DNA of 17,379 nt from an uncultured bacterium (GTDB lineage: Bacteria; Actinomycetota; Coriobacteriia; Coriobacteriales; Coriobacteriaceae): the NCBI GenBank assembly GCA_905214615.1, contig CAJMMX010000054.1, positions 1 to 17,379 of the forward strand, given 5' to 3'. Of the stretch, positions 8,024 through 15,344 are shown in pieces. A program made the position numbers and the translations under genes. Position 1 is the first letter of the stretch. Each line of letters starts with the position of its first letter. Under the pieces are notes generated by a model. It made no database searches and was not told the DNA's origin. It saw only the letters and a list, made by a program, of their open reading frames with translations.

Positions 8024-9022
8024 ATGTCCGACTATCAGGGAAAGCGTTTTTCGGCTTCTCGGATTCCCGATCCAGCCAAGTCGGGAGCAGCCCGCGTGCC
8101 GCAGCAGGGTCGGACATCCTCTCCTCAGCAGCCGCGCGCGCCGCGCCCCGTGACACCGGCGACGCATCGTCGACAGGACGCGCCGGCCGCATATCGACCT
8201 TCATCTTATAGCACCGCTAAGAAGCCGCCCCGGTCTTCATCGCATGCCACGCCGTCGGATTACACCGAGTCGCCGCGTAAAAAGCGCCGCTCCATCATTC
8301 CTATTCTGCTCATCATCGTGGGCATTGGCCTGATCGTTGCTGCTGCCGCCATCTTTATCAATGCCCAGATTGGCTATAAGCAGGCGAGCGAGTCGTATCA
8401 AAAGATCGAAAAGCAATATGTGAGCGACAAGGACACCGGTGGCGTGCCGATTATCGACTTCAATGCGCTTGCCCAGACGAATCCCGAGGTTGTGGGTTGG
8501 ATTTACGCGCCCGGCACCAACATCAACTACCCCGTGGTGCAGACCAACAACAACTCCAAGTACCTCAACACGCTGTTCGACGGCACCGCCAATGCGTCGG
8601 GCGCCATCTTCTTGGATAGCGACGACACCGCGCCGGGCATGGTGGATCAGCAGACCACGATTTACGGCCATCACATGAATGACGGCTCGATGTTCAACGT
8701 GATTTCGAACACGACCGATCAGGCGACGTTCGACAGCATGGAATACGTGTACTACATCACGCGCGATGCGACGTATAAGTTGCGCCCGCTGGCGACCAAG
8801 GTGGTCGAGGACACGTATGCCAAGGCGCGCACGCCCAACTTTGAGGGCGATGACGGACTGAAGAATTACCTGTCCGAGATGCTCGACGGTGCCTCTGCCG
8901 TGGCGAGCGATGCCACCGACCGTGCCGCTTCGGCAACCAAGGTCGTAACACTTGTGACCTGTCGTTCACTGTCATTTAGCAATACGCGCGCCGTCATGGT
9001 ACTCACGCCGGTCGAGGAATAA
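8024..9022 (+). CDS. srtB: Class B sortase
   Basis: A membrane-anchored cysteine transpeptidase of 332 residues that cleaves a C-terminal sorting signal and joins the protein to the cell wall or to a pilus subunit. The start ATG8024 follows AAGGAGA at 8014-8020. The first 85 or so residues are a Pro/Arg/Ser/Ala-rich, probably disordered cytoplasmic tail. One membrane segment follows at about 91-112, then the extracellular sortase domain. Class B features are PEVVGWIYAPGTNINYPVVQ and YGHHMNDGSMF. The catalytic triad is visible: His216 (first His of YGHH), Cys313 in TLVTCRS and Arg322 in NTRAVMVL. It lies between purE and a moaE-like gene with short gaps and no terminator. The only obvious sorting-signal protein nearby is the GH31 enzyme upstream, whose IPNTG signal is not the NPQTN type known for the model class B sortase of Staphylococcus aureus, so pairing is uncertain. 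Confidence 0.93.
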   Translation: MSDYQGKRFSASRIPDPAKSGAARVPQQGRTSSPQQPRAPRPVTPATHRRQDAPAAYRPSSYSTAKKPPRSSSHATPSDYTESPRKKRRSIIPILLIIVGIGLIVAAAAIFINAQIGYKQASESYQKIEKQYVSDKDTGGVPIIDFNALAQTNPEVVGWIYAPGTNINYPVVQTNNNSKYLNTLFDGTANASGAIFLDSDDTAPGMVDQQTTIYGHHMNDGSMFNVISNTTDQATFDSMEYVYYITRDATYKLRPLATKVVEDTYAKARTPNFEGDDGLKNYLSEMLDGASAVASDATDRAASATKVVTLVTCRSLSFSNTRAVMVLTPVEE

Positions 9023-9031
9023 GTTGTTCGA

Positions 9032-9068
9032 GAGTAGCTAAAAAGGCCCCGTCCCAAATTGGCTACTC
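9032..9068. repeat. Intergenic inverted repeat with CCCCGTCCC in the loop
   Basis: GAGTAGC at 9032-9038 pairs with GCTACTC at 9062-9068. The 23-nt loop contains CCCCGTCCC, whose complement GGGACGGGG resembles the GGGGAC core of the other hairpins in this window. It occupies most of the 64-bp gap between the sortase and moaE-like genes. No T-run follows, so it is not a clear terminator. Confidence 0.45.
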
Positions 9069-9086
9069 GACGACGGTAAGGGAGAA

Positions 9087-9506
9087 ATGATGCTCGAGAG
9101 TGGCAAATTGATGCCTTCGATTGATGCTTGGCTGCGCGAGGCCAAGGCCGATGCTTCGGCGGCAGGCTGTGGGATGTATCTGACGCATAACGGTGTGGTG
9201 CGCGCGACGCCCAAGGCTGAGGTGCGCGGAGTCGAGACCGATGGCGTGGCGCCTGGGCATAAGGTGGGCGGCATGGTGTTTGGCTTCGATGCTCAGAAGG
9301 TGCAGGCTGCTATCGAGGCGACGCGTGCGATGCCGGGTATCGGCTATGTGCGTGTGTGGCTGGCAAGCGGCGAGCTTGCCGTAGGTGACGACATCATGCT
9401 CGTGCTCATCGGCGGGGACATTCGCCCGCACGTGGTCGATGCGCTGCAGGCGCTCGTTGGCACCATTAAGAACGAATGCGTGAGTGAGGTCGAGCGCGAG
9501 GCGTAG
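9087..9506 (+). CDS. Divergent MoaE-like protein
   Basis: A protein of 139 residues resembling MoaE, the large catalytic subunit of molybdopterin synthase, which transfers sulfur to precursor Z in the cytoplasm. Supporting features are the HNGVVR segment at residues 34-39, the hydrophobic central region, and GELAVGDDIMLVLIGGDIRP leading to an amphipathic helix with TIKNE near the C-terminus. The length fits (E. coli MoaE has 150). The match is incomplete. The family's HR-x-G loop and the usual C-terminal WKKE-type end with its catalytic lysine are not evident, so it may be a paralogue with altered activity. No other molybdenum cofactor gene is in the window. A GGGAG site at 9080-9084 lies 2 nt from ATG9087 and 5 nt from ATG9090, so the second ATG is the better start; the difference is one residue. 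Confidence 0.65.
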   Translation: MMLESGKLMPSIDAWLREAKADASAAGCGMYLTHNGVVRATPKAEVRGVETDGVAPGHKVGGMVFGFDAQKVQAAIEATRAMPGIGYVRVWLASGELAVGDDIMLVLIGGDIRPHVVDALQALVGTIKNECVSEVEREA

Positions 9507-9536
9507 AGGCTTGCGTCGATAGAAGGATCGTTTATA

Positions 9537-9575
9537 AAAATGCCCACCGGTACGTGTGATACCGGCGGGCATTTT
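9537..9575. terminator. Bidirectional terminator between convergent genes
   Basis: AAAATGCCCACCGGTA at 9537-9552 faces TACCGGCGGGCATTTT at 9560-9575, with a single mismatch that becomes a G-U pair in minus-strand RNA. A-runs and T-runs on both sides make it usable from either direction. It lies between the ends of the moaE-like gene and the convergent CmpB-family gene. Confidence 0.88.
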
Positions 9576-9596
9576 GCGTTTTGGGCGCGGTGGGCG

Positions 9597-10826
9597 CTAC
9601 ACGCGCGTCGCATCCTTGGGGCTCATGGTCATGCTCTGGAAGCGGTTTTCCATGTACTCGTTATCGAAGTGCTCTCCGTAGAACTGTGCGACGGGAATGT
9701 CCGGCTCCGTGCCGTTAACGCGCTGGTACCAGTAGTCGAGCGACTGCAGCGTCATGACGCCGTCGACCAGCATGATAACGGTAAAGATGACGGTGGCCGA
9801 GTAGCGGCTCTTCCAGGGGATCTTGTTGATAAGCTTAAGCAGCCTCGGCAGCAGCAGCTTGATCCAGATGAGGCCGCCCAGGCCCCACAGGCAGGCGAAG
9901 CCCGTGCAGGTGCGTCCGCCCGTGAGGACCACGAGCGGATCGGGCAAACCGAACAGCGTTATGTGCGAGTAGCTCCACGAGACCACGCCAAACGCGGTCT
10001 GCATAAACCAGCCCACGAACACCTCAAAGCTGGCGCCGAGCAGGGCGCTCACCAGGAAAATGATGATGGGGTTCTTTTTGTAGAAGCGGTTAAGCACCAT
10101 GGTCATGAGCACGGCGCCAAATCCGTAGATGGGGCTGAAGGGGCCAAACAGCATGCCGGCGCGGTTCTGATAGACGCCCGGGTCGTCGACCGTCATGTGC
10201 CAGATGTCCTCGGCGATCAGGCCGAGTATGCAGCAGACAAAGAACACCCAGAACAGGTTGAAGTAGTTGAGCTTGATGTAGCCCTCGCCGGTTTCATCGC
10301 GGCCGAGCATGCCCTCGGCGGCGGCGTCGCGGTCGAGCATCTCCTGCAGGCGGCGCTGCAGTTCGCGCTCCTGACGCAGCGTGGGGTCGACGGTTGCCGA
10401 AAGTGCAACAAGGATGCCGAGCTGGATCGCGGGACGCAGTAGGAAGGGCCCGATGCCCTGGAGCATCACGTCGACCAAAAGCTCGACGACGGTGAATGCA
10501 ATAAGGATGTAGGACAGGCGGGCGGCGTTACGGCGCTGGTTTTTGATAAGGTCCAGGCCAAAGATGATTAGGATGACGGCACTTGCCGCAGAGAGCATGA
10601 TGCCGGCGACGATAAGGCCGACTGCGACGAGCGTGTTATCGCCGAGCTTTTCGGTGGCGTTGCCGTTAACAAGTGCCGTGATGACCTGCCACATAAAGGC
10701 AGCGACTGACGGGAGCGTGCCCACGCCGGAAAGGATGCACAGGACGGCGTACACCTTAATGATGAGGGGGATCTTCTTGACCTCCGTGGCGCTGGGGACG
10801 CTGGGGTCGAGTTCGTTTCGATCCAT
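9597..10826 (-). CDS. CmpB-family (putative ABC-transporter type IV) membrane protein
   Basis: A polytopic membrane protein of 409 residues. Hydrophobic segments lie near residues 20-50, 64-92, 103-145, 188-206, 228-247, 252-275, 293-335 and 343-362. A charged, probably helical cytoplasmic stretch at about 147-183 separates the N-terminal part from a C-terminal domain. That domain has the pattern of the putative ABC-transporter type IV family (PF06541): an LIAEDIWHM helix, then RAGMLFGPFSPIYGFG at about 222-237, and later paired helices. The name comes from sequence families; transport activity has not been shown for most members, and no ATPase gene is adjacent. The start codon at 10826-10824 has AAAGG 7 nt upstream on the minus strand and a good promoter further up. 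The gene is divergent from purF and convergent with the moaE-like gene, so it is its own transcription unit. Confidence 0.75.
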   Translation of the reverse strand: MDRNELDPSVPSATEVKKIPLIIKVYAVLCILSGVGTLPSVAAFMWQVITALVNGNATEKLGDNTLVAVGLIVAGIMLSAASAVILIIFGLDLIKNQRRNAARLSYILIAFTVVELLVDVMLQGIGPFLLRPAIQLGILVALSATVDPTLRQERELQRRLQEMLDRDAAAEGMLGRDETGEGYIKLNYFNLFWVFFVCCILGLIAEDIWHMTVDDPGVYQNRAGMLFGPFSPIYGFGAVLMTMVLNRFYKKNPIIIFLVSALLGASFEVFVGWFMQTAFGVVSWSYSHITLFGLPDPLVVLTGGRTCTGFACLWGLGGLIWIKLLLPRLLKLINKIPWKSRYSATVIFTVIMLVDGVMTLQSLDYWYQRVNGTEPDIPVAQFYGEHFDNEYMENRFQSMTMSPKDATRV

Positions 10827-10852
10827 ACAGAACCTTTCTCGCTTTGTTGTAG

Positions 10853-10881
10853 GTTATAAGGATACGCCGCCGACCTGCCAA
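10853..10881 (-). promoter_or_regulatory. Sigma-70-type promoter for the CmpB-family gene
   Basis: Read on the minus strand, TTGGCA (10881-10876) and TATAAC (10858-10853) are 17 bp apart and lie 27 bp before the start codon. Both boxes differ from consensus at one position. An inverted repeat, GGACG-AA-CGTCC at 10888-10899, lies immediately upstream of the -35 box and could be an operator. Confidence 0.7.
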
Positions 10882-11064
10882 AAGACAGGACGAACGTCCC
10901 AATTGCAACTTTGTAATCCCCAACGGCGGACGCGGCGGCCATCTGGGGGCGCGGGCACTTACACTGGACAGACCGATAAAATGTTTGGCAACAAAACTGA
11001 TTATTAGCTCGGTGGGCTTTTAAAAAGCGCTGTTCACGCGCGGGAGTGCTTGTCTTGCCGTGCG

Positions 11065-11070
11065 TATAAT
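11065..11070 (+). promoter_or_regulatory. Consensus -10 box upstream of purF
   Basis: TATAAT lies 42 bp before the purF start codon. I see no good -35 at 16-18 bp (GGGAGT at 11042-11047), so this promoter may depend on an activator or an upstream element. The 286-bp space to the divergent gene leaves room for regulation. Confidence 0.5.
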
Positions 11071-11112
11071 AAGGCGGGTAACGCCAAAAATACGAGGCTC
11101 TGAGGGGATACC

Positions 11113-12783
11113 ATGTCTCAAGAAACCATCCGCGCGGCCGAGCGTGCCGCGGGACAGGTGAACACCATGTCGACGTATGATCCGGACTCCGACCAGCTGC
11201 ATGAGGAATGTGGCATTTTCGGCGTATGGGCACCCGATCGCGACGTGGCTCGACTGACGTACTTTGGCCTGCGTGCGCTGCAGCACCGTGGCCAGGAATC
11301 GGCTGGAATCGCCGTGGGTGACGGCGGCACGGTTATGGTCCGCAAAGATCTGGGCCTGCTCGACCGCGTGTTCTCCAACGCCGACCTGTCGACGCTCTCC
11401 GGCCAGCTGGCCGTGGGTCATGTGCGCTACGGCACTGCCGGCGCCAAGAGCTGGGAAGCCTCTCAGCCGCACCTCTCTACCATCAATAGCGTCATTATCG
11501 CGCTCGCGCACAACGGCACCCTCGTCAACACCGACGAGCTGCGCCGTCAGCTGATCGAGCTGGGCGTGCCGTTCCTCTCCAATTCGGATTCCGAGGTCGC
11601 GACCAAGCTTATCGGCTACTTTACCCAGCGTACGGGCCACCTACGCGAGGGTATTCGCAAGACCATGGAGCTCGTGCGCGGCGGCTACGCCATGACGCTC
11701 ATCAACGAGCAGGCGCTCTACGCATTCCGCGATCCACACGGCATTCGCCCGCTCGTGCTGGGCAAGCTGGTGGACGAGGGTCTGGACCAGGCCGATGCCG
11801 CAGCCGTTTCGCAGCTGCCGTCGCAGGACGGCGCCGCGACGGTCGACTCCGCCGTCCGTGTCACGCGCGCCGGCGGCTGGGTCGTTGCTTCCGAGACCTG
11901 CGCACTCGACATCGTGGGTGCCGAGTACGTCCGTGACGTCCGTCCCGGCGAGATCTTGCGCATCAGCGCCGAGGGCCTGGTATCCGAGCAGGGCGTGCCT
12001 GCAGCCGAAGAGCCCGCCAACTGCATCTTTGAGCAGGTCTACTTTGCCCGCCCCGACTCCATCATGAACGGCAAGAGCGTCTATGCCTGCCGTTACGACA
12101 TGGGTCGTCAGCTGGCACATGAGGAGCCTGTCGAGGCCGACCTGGTCATCGGCGTGCCCGACTCCGGCCTGCCGCCTGCGGAGGGGTATTCGCACGAGAG
12201 CGGTATTCCCTTTGGCGAGGGCCTTATCAAGAACCGCTACGTGGGCCGTACGTTTATCGAGCCTACGCAGGAGTTGCGCGCCATGGGCGTGCGTATGAAA
12301 CTCAACCCGCTGCGCGACAACATCGAGGGCAAGCGCCTGGTCGTCATCGACGACTCCATCGTGCGCGGCACCACCATGGTGCAGCTCGTCAAGATGCTGC
12401 GCAACGCCGGCGCCAAGGAGATTCATATCCGCATCAACTCGCCCGAGGTCATCTGGCCGTGCTTCTACGGTATCGATACCGACGTGCAGTCGCAGCTTAT
12501 CAGCGCCAACAAGACGGTCGACGAGATTTGCGAGTATATCGGCGCCGATTCGCTGGCCTTCCTTTCGGTCGAGGGCCTGCTGAAGGTCATGCCCAAGGGC
12601 GGTTACTGCGATGCGTGCTTTACCGGCCGCTACCCCGTGGCGATTCCCGAGAGCTTTGGCCGCGACAAGTTTATGGAGGGCTTTAAGCCCCGCAACCTGG
12701 ACAAGCCGCTGCACTTTGACGACGACGCCGTGATCGAGAAATACGACGACCGCAGCTGGGAAGAGGAGCACGGCGAGGCATAA
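11113..12783 (+). CDS. purF: PurF, amidophosphoribosyltransferase (4Fe-4S type)
   Basis: It catalyses the first committed step of purine synthesis: PRPP plus glutamine gives phosphoribosylamine. The protein has 556 residues. The N-terminal Ntn glutaminase begins at Cys33 of HEECGIFGVW, so residues 1-32 form a propeptide expected to be removed. The phosphoribosyltransferase half has the PRPP loop VVIDDSIVRGTTM at 410-422. Cys304, Cys450, Cys499 and Cys502 match the four iron-sulfur ligands of the Bacillus subtilis enzyme (the 146-residue spacing of the first pair and the C-x-x-C of the last are preserved), so this is the oxygen-sensitive cluster-bearing type. GAGGGG at 11102-11107 supports ATG11113. 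An internal ATG at 11167 would give a shorter, 14-residue propeptide, similar to the B. subtilis length, but has a weaker site. A short insertion around 225-245 separates glutaminase strands. First gene of purF-purM-purN. Confidence 0.97.
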   Translation: MSQETIRAAERAAGQVNTMSTYDPDSDQLHEECGIFGVWAPDRDVARLTYFGLRALQHRGQESAGIAVGDGGTVMVRKDLGLLDRVFSNADLSTLSGQLAVGHVRYGTAGAKSWEASQPHLSTINSVIIALAHNGTLVNTDELRRQLIELGVPFLSNSDSEVATKLIGYFTQRTGHLREGIRKTMELVRGGYAMTLINEQALYAFRDPHGIRPLVLGKLVDEGLDQADAAAVSQLPSQDGAATVDSAVRVTRAGGWVVASETCALDIVGAEYVRDVRPGEILRISAEGLVSEQGVPAAEEPANCIFEQVYFARPDSIMNGKSVYACRYDMGRQLAHEEPVEADLVIGVPDSGLPPAEGYSHESGIPFGEGLIKNRYVGRTFIEPTQELRAMGVRMKLNPLRDNIEGKRLVVIDDSIVRGTTMVQLVKMLRNAGAKEIHIRINSPEVIWPCFYGIDTDVQSQLISANKTVDEICEYIGADSLAFLSVEGLLKVMPKGGYCDACFTGRYPVAIPESFGRDKFMEGFKPRNLDKPLHFDDDAVIEKYDDRSWEEEHGEA

Positions 12784-12822
12784 AACCTGCCATATGGGGA
12801 CAGGTTTATTTTGGTAGGTTTT
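12782..12822. repeat. REP-like hairpin overlapping the purF stop
   Basis: AAAACCTGCC at 12782-12791 pairs with GGTAGGTTTT at 12813-12822 with one G-U. The loop contains GGGGACAGG. The left arm includes the last two bases of the purF stop codon. The right arm ends in a T-run, so it might also attenuate transcription into purM. Confidence 0.6.
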
Positions 12823-12845
12823 ACCTGCTGTTTTGTTGATATGAC

Positions 12846-12870
12846 GGCGCGTGCTGTTATGGCGCGCGCC
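12846..12870. repeat. GC-rich hairpin in the purF-purM spacer
   Basis: GGCGCGTG at 12846-12853 pairs with CGCGCGCC at 12863-12870 with one G-U, closing a 9-nt loop. No T-run follows. It sits about 70 bp before purM and could stabilise or pause the transcript. A regulatory role is speculation. Confidence 0.4.
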
Positions 12871-12940
12871 GAAATGAACGCAACTATGAGCACCGTTTGG
12901 CGCCCGTGCGGCGCCACGGTAGTGGGAGAGGAAGGCTCAG

Positions 12941-14044
12941 ATGAGCGACAGCAAGCATGTGACGTACGAGGACGCCGGCGTCGACACCGCCGAGGGCGGC
13001 CGCGCCGTCGACGCGATTAAGCAGATGGTCAAGGACACTAATCGTTCCGAGGTTATCGGTGGCATCGGCGGCTTTGGCGGCCTGTTCTCGGCCGCCGCGC
13101 TCAAGGATATGGAAGACCCGATCCTGATTAGCGGTACCGACGGCGTGGGCACCAAGCTCGTGCTCGCCCAGATCATGGACCGTCACGAGACGGTTGGCCA
13201 GGACCTGGTCGCTATGTGCGTCAACGATATTCTGGCTTCGGGCGCCGAGCCGCTGTTCTTCCTGGACTACGTTGCCATCGGTCACATCGAGGCCGAGCAC
13301 ATGGCAAAGATTATCAAGGGTGTGGCCGACGGCTGCAAGCTTGCGGGCTGCGCGCTCGTGGGCGGTGAGATGGCCGAGCACCCGGGCGTCATGGCTCCTG
13401 CCGACTACGACCTTGCCGGATTTACCGTGGGCGTCGTCGACCGTCCCAAGATGCTCGACCCCGCAAACGTCCGCCCGGGCGATGTGATCCTGGGCCTGCC
13501 TTCCACCGGCGTGCACTCCAACGGCTACTCGCTCGTGCGCAAGGTCATCGGCGTCGACGGCATCAAGCCGGGCACGCCCGAGGCCGCCGCTAAGGCCGAG
13601 GAGCTGAGCCGTCCGCTCGAGGAGCTCGGCGGCGCTTCGCTGGCTGACGCCCTGCTGGCTCCCACGCGCATTTATGTGAAGCCGATTCTTGAGCTGCTGC
13701 GCGGCGGCGCCAACGTGCATGCTATCGCCCACATCACCGGCGGCGGTATTACCGAGAACCTCAACCGCGCGCTCGCCGACGACGTTGACGCCGTGGTCAC
13801 CCGCAACGGCGCCGAGATGGGTTGGGACGTTCCGCCCGTTATTACTTACGTGTCGCGTCAGGCCGAGCTCGCGCCCAACGAGGCATGCAAGACCTTCAAC
13901 ATGGGCGTCGGCCTGTGCCTGATCGTCGCCCCCGAGGACGAGGCCGCCGTGACCGAGGCACTGGTCGCGCTGGGCGAGAAGCCGTTCCGCGTGGGCGAGT
14001 GCGTCGAGGGTTCCGGTAAGGTCGTGTACTCCGATGAGCGCTAA
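12941..14044 (+). CDS. purM: PurM, phosphoribosylformylglycinamidine cyclo-ligase (AIR synthetase)
   Basis: It closes the imidazole ring of FGAM to AIR with ATP in the cytoplasm, the fifth step to IMP. At 367 residues it is near the usual 345-350. Family signatures are a glycine-rich segment IGGIGGFGG, SGTDGVGTKL at 64-73 (nucleotide-binding region), NDILASGAEPLFFLDY, GGEMAEHPG, STGVHSNGYSL around 188-197, and HITGGGITENLNR near 264-276. AGAGGA at 12927-12932 lies 8 nt before ATG12941. The 157-bp gap after purF holds two hairpins. Its last 11 bases overlap the start of purN, so the two are translationally coupled. Confidence 0.97.
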   Translation: MSDSKHVTYEDAGVDTAEGGRAVDAIKQMVKDTNRSEVIGGIGGFGGLFSAAALKDMEDPILISGTDGVGTKLVLAQIMDRHETVGQDLVAMCVNDILASGAEPLFFLDYVAIGHIEAEHMAKIIKGVADGCKLAGCALVGGEMAEHPGVMAPADYDLAGFTVGVVDRPKMLDPANVRPGDVILGLPSTGVHSNGYSLVRKVIGVDGIKPGTPEAAAKAEELSRPLEELGGASLADALLAPTRIYVKPILELLRGGANVHAIAHITGGGITENLNRALADDVDAVVTRNGAEMGWDVPPVITYVSRQAELAPNEACKTFNMGVGLCLIVAPEDEAAVTEALVALGEKPFRVGECVEGSGKVVYSDER

Positions 14045-14735
14045 CGAGCAGATGGTTGCTGCCGAGGGCCTGGGCTTTGTGCCCTACACCCGTCCGACCG
14101 GCACCGATACGGCCGAGCCGCTTAAGATTGGCGTGCTTATCAGCGGCTCGGGTACCAACCTGCAGGCGCTGATCGACCTAATCGCCGCCGGCAAGCTCAA
14201 CGCCTCGATTGAGCTCGTGGTGTCGAGCCGTCCTTCGGCCAAGGGCCTACAGCGCGCCGAGCGTGCGGGCATCCAGACGCTCACGCTGTCCAAGGATGTC
14301 TATGCCGACCCCATCGCGGCTGACGAGATCATCGCGCATGAGCTGCTCGAACGTGGCTGCGAGTACGTGGTGATGGCCGGCTATATGCGCATGGTGCACA
14401 CGCCGCTGCTGGCGGCGTTCCCCAATCGCGTGGTCAACCTGCATCCGGCGCTGCTGCCGAGCTTTACCGGTGCCCATGCGATTGACGATGCGTTTGCGCG
14501 TGGCGTCAAGGTGACCGGCGTGACCGTGCACTTTGCCAACGAGATTTACGACAACGGCCCCATCATCGCCCAGCGTGCGCTGGCTGTCGAGGAAGGCTGG
14601 GACGTCGACACGCTCGAGGAGCATATCCACGCGATTGAGCACGTGCTGTATCCCGAGGTCGTGCAGATGCTCGCCGACGGCCGCGTCCACGTGCTGGAGA
14701 GCGGCAAGGTCGCAATTGATGCGCCCCGCGGCTAG
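14034..14735 (+). CDS. purN: PurN, phosphoribosylglycinamide formyltransferase
   Basis: It transfers a formyl group from 10-formyltetrahydrofolate to GAR, the third step of IMP synthesis. The protein has 233 residues, about 20 more than the usual 190-212. The conserved fold starts at IGVLISGSGTNLQAL, leaving a 30-residue N-terminal extension with no recognised motif. The catalytic residues are present: Asn135 and His137 in VNLHPALLP and Asp173 in IYDNGP. Each is offset by 29 from Asn106, His108 and Asp144 of the E. coli enzyme. The start overlaps the purM stop (ATGAGCGCTAA arrangement), with GGTAAGG a little upstream. An alternative ATG at 14052 would shorten the extension by six residues. 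A terminator follows about 30 bp after the stop. Confidence 0.96.
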   Translation: MSANEQMVAAEGLGFVPYTRPTGTDTAEPLKIGVLISGSGTNLQALIDLIAAGKLNASIELVVSSRPSAKGLQRAERAGIQTLTLSKDVYADPIAADEIIAHELLERGCEYVVMAGYMRMVHTPLLAAFPNRVVNLHPALLPSFTGAHAIDDAFARGVKVTGVTVHFANEIYDNGPIIAQRALAVEEGWDVDTLEEHIHAIEHVLYPEVVQMLADGRVHVLESGKVAIDAPRG

Positions 14736-14767
14736 CGGCGCACAGTACAATTTAGTTGAGTGGTCAG

Positions 14768-14805
14768 GGTGGTCATTGGCGCCAAGGCGCGCGTGGCCAC
14801 CTTTT
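14768..14805 (+). terminator. Terminator after purN
   Basis: GGTGGTCA at 14768-14775 pairs with TGGCCACC at 14794-14801 (one G-U), with a palindromic TTGGCGCCAA within the loop. TTTT-G-TTTT follows at 14802-14810. It ends the purF-purM-purN unit. Confidence 0.82.
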
Positions 14806-14813
14806 GTTTTGGG

Positions 14814-14842
14814 TGGTCATCGGGGACGTTCCTGAATGACTA
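14814..14842. repeat. REP-like hairpin with GGGGACGTTCC loop
   Basis: TGGTCAT at 14814-14820 pairs with ATGACTA at 14836-14842 with one G-U. The 15-nt loop contains GGGGACGTTCC, a core shared with the other intergenic repeats of the window. It lies between the purN terminator and the ribosome binding site of the PTS gene. Confidence 0.5.
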
Positions 14843-14860
14843 GGTGAGAGAGGTGAGCGC

Positions 14861-15325
14861 ATGGCGGATAACGAAGCGCTGTTTACGCCTGAGCTGGTGT
14901 TTTTTGATTGGGGGTGTGCGACGCCGGGTGAGGTGTTTGCGCAACTCGAGAGTGAGCTTGCTCCGCGCGGCTACATTGCCGACGGTTGGCTCGACGCCGT
15001 TCGCACGCGCGAGGATGCCTATCCCACGGGTCTTGCCATGCCGGCGGTAAACATTGCCATTCCGCATACCGATCCGGGGTTTGTGGCCAAGCCCTATATC
15101 GCGGTGGTGAAGCCCGCCGCGCCCGTGATATTTAACGCTATGGCTGGCATGGGCGCTCCGGTGCCGGCGCAGATCGTCATCAACCTGGGCATTGCCGAGC
15201 CGGGCGGCCAGGTCGAGGCCCTGCAGGCGCTCATGAATATCTTTATGGACGCCGATGCCGCAGCCGACGTGCTCGGCCAGACCACGCCCCAGGGCATGGT
15301 CGACGCCATCCGCCGTCACTTCTAA
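14861..15325 (+). CDS. Orphan PTS sugar transporter IIA component
   Basis: A protein of 154 residues of the fructose/mannitol/galactitol IIA superfamily, the cytoplasmic domain that accepts phosphate from HPr and passes it to IIB. The phosphorylatable histidine is His69 in NIAIPHTDP, the usual context for this family. Overall length and the PHT motif resemble galactitol-type IIA, but the substrate cannot be read from the sequence. GAGAGG at 14848-14853 lies 7 nt before the start. No IIB, IIC, HPr or sugar-metabolism gene lies next to it, and it is flanked by repeats. It may serve a permease encoded elsewhere or act as a regulatory phospho-carrier. Confidence 0.85.
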   Translation: MADNEALFTPELVFFDWGCATPGEVFAQLESELAPRGYIADGWLDAVRTREDAYPTGLAMPAVNIAIPHTDPGFVAKPYIAVVKPAAPVIFNAMAGMGAPVPAQIVINLGIAEPGGQVEALQALMNIFMDADAAADVLGQTTPQGMVDAIRRHF

Positions 15326-15344
15326 GGTGGGGCTAAACCGGCAC

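Noticed and set aside
9540..10442. 300-residue + strand open frame opposite the CmpB-family gene
   Set aside because: His/Ala/Glu/Asp-rich with no motif. The minus strand has membrane helices, a family motif, a ribosome binding site and a promoter. It also begins inside the terminator hairpin.
11641..12771. 376-residue antisense open frame inside purF
   Set aside because: The sense strand encodes all PurF catalytic and cluster residues; the antisense frame has no family signature.
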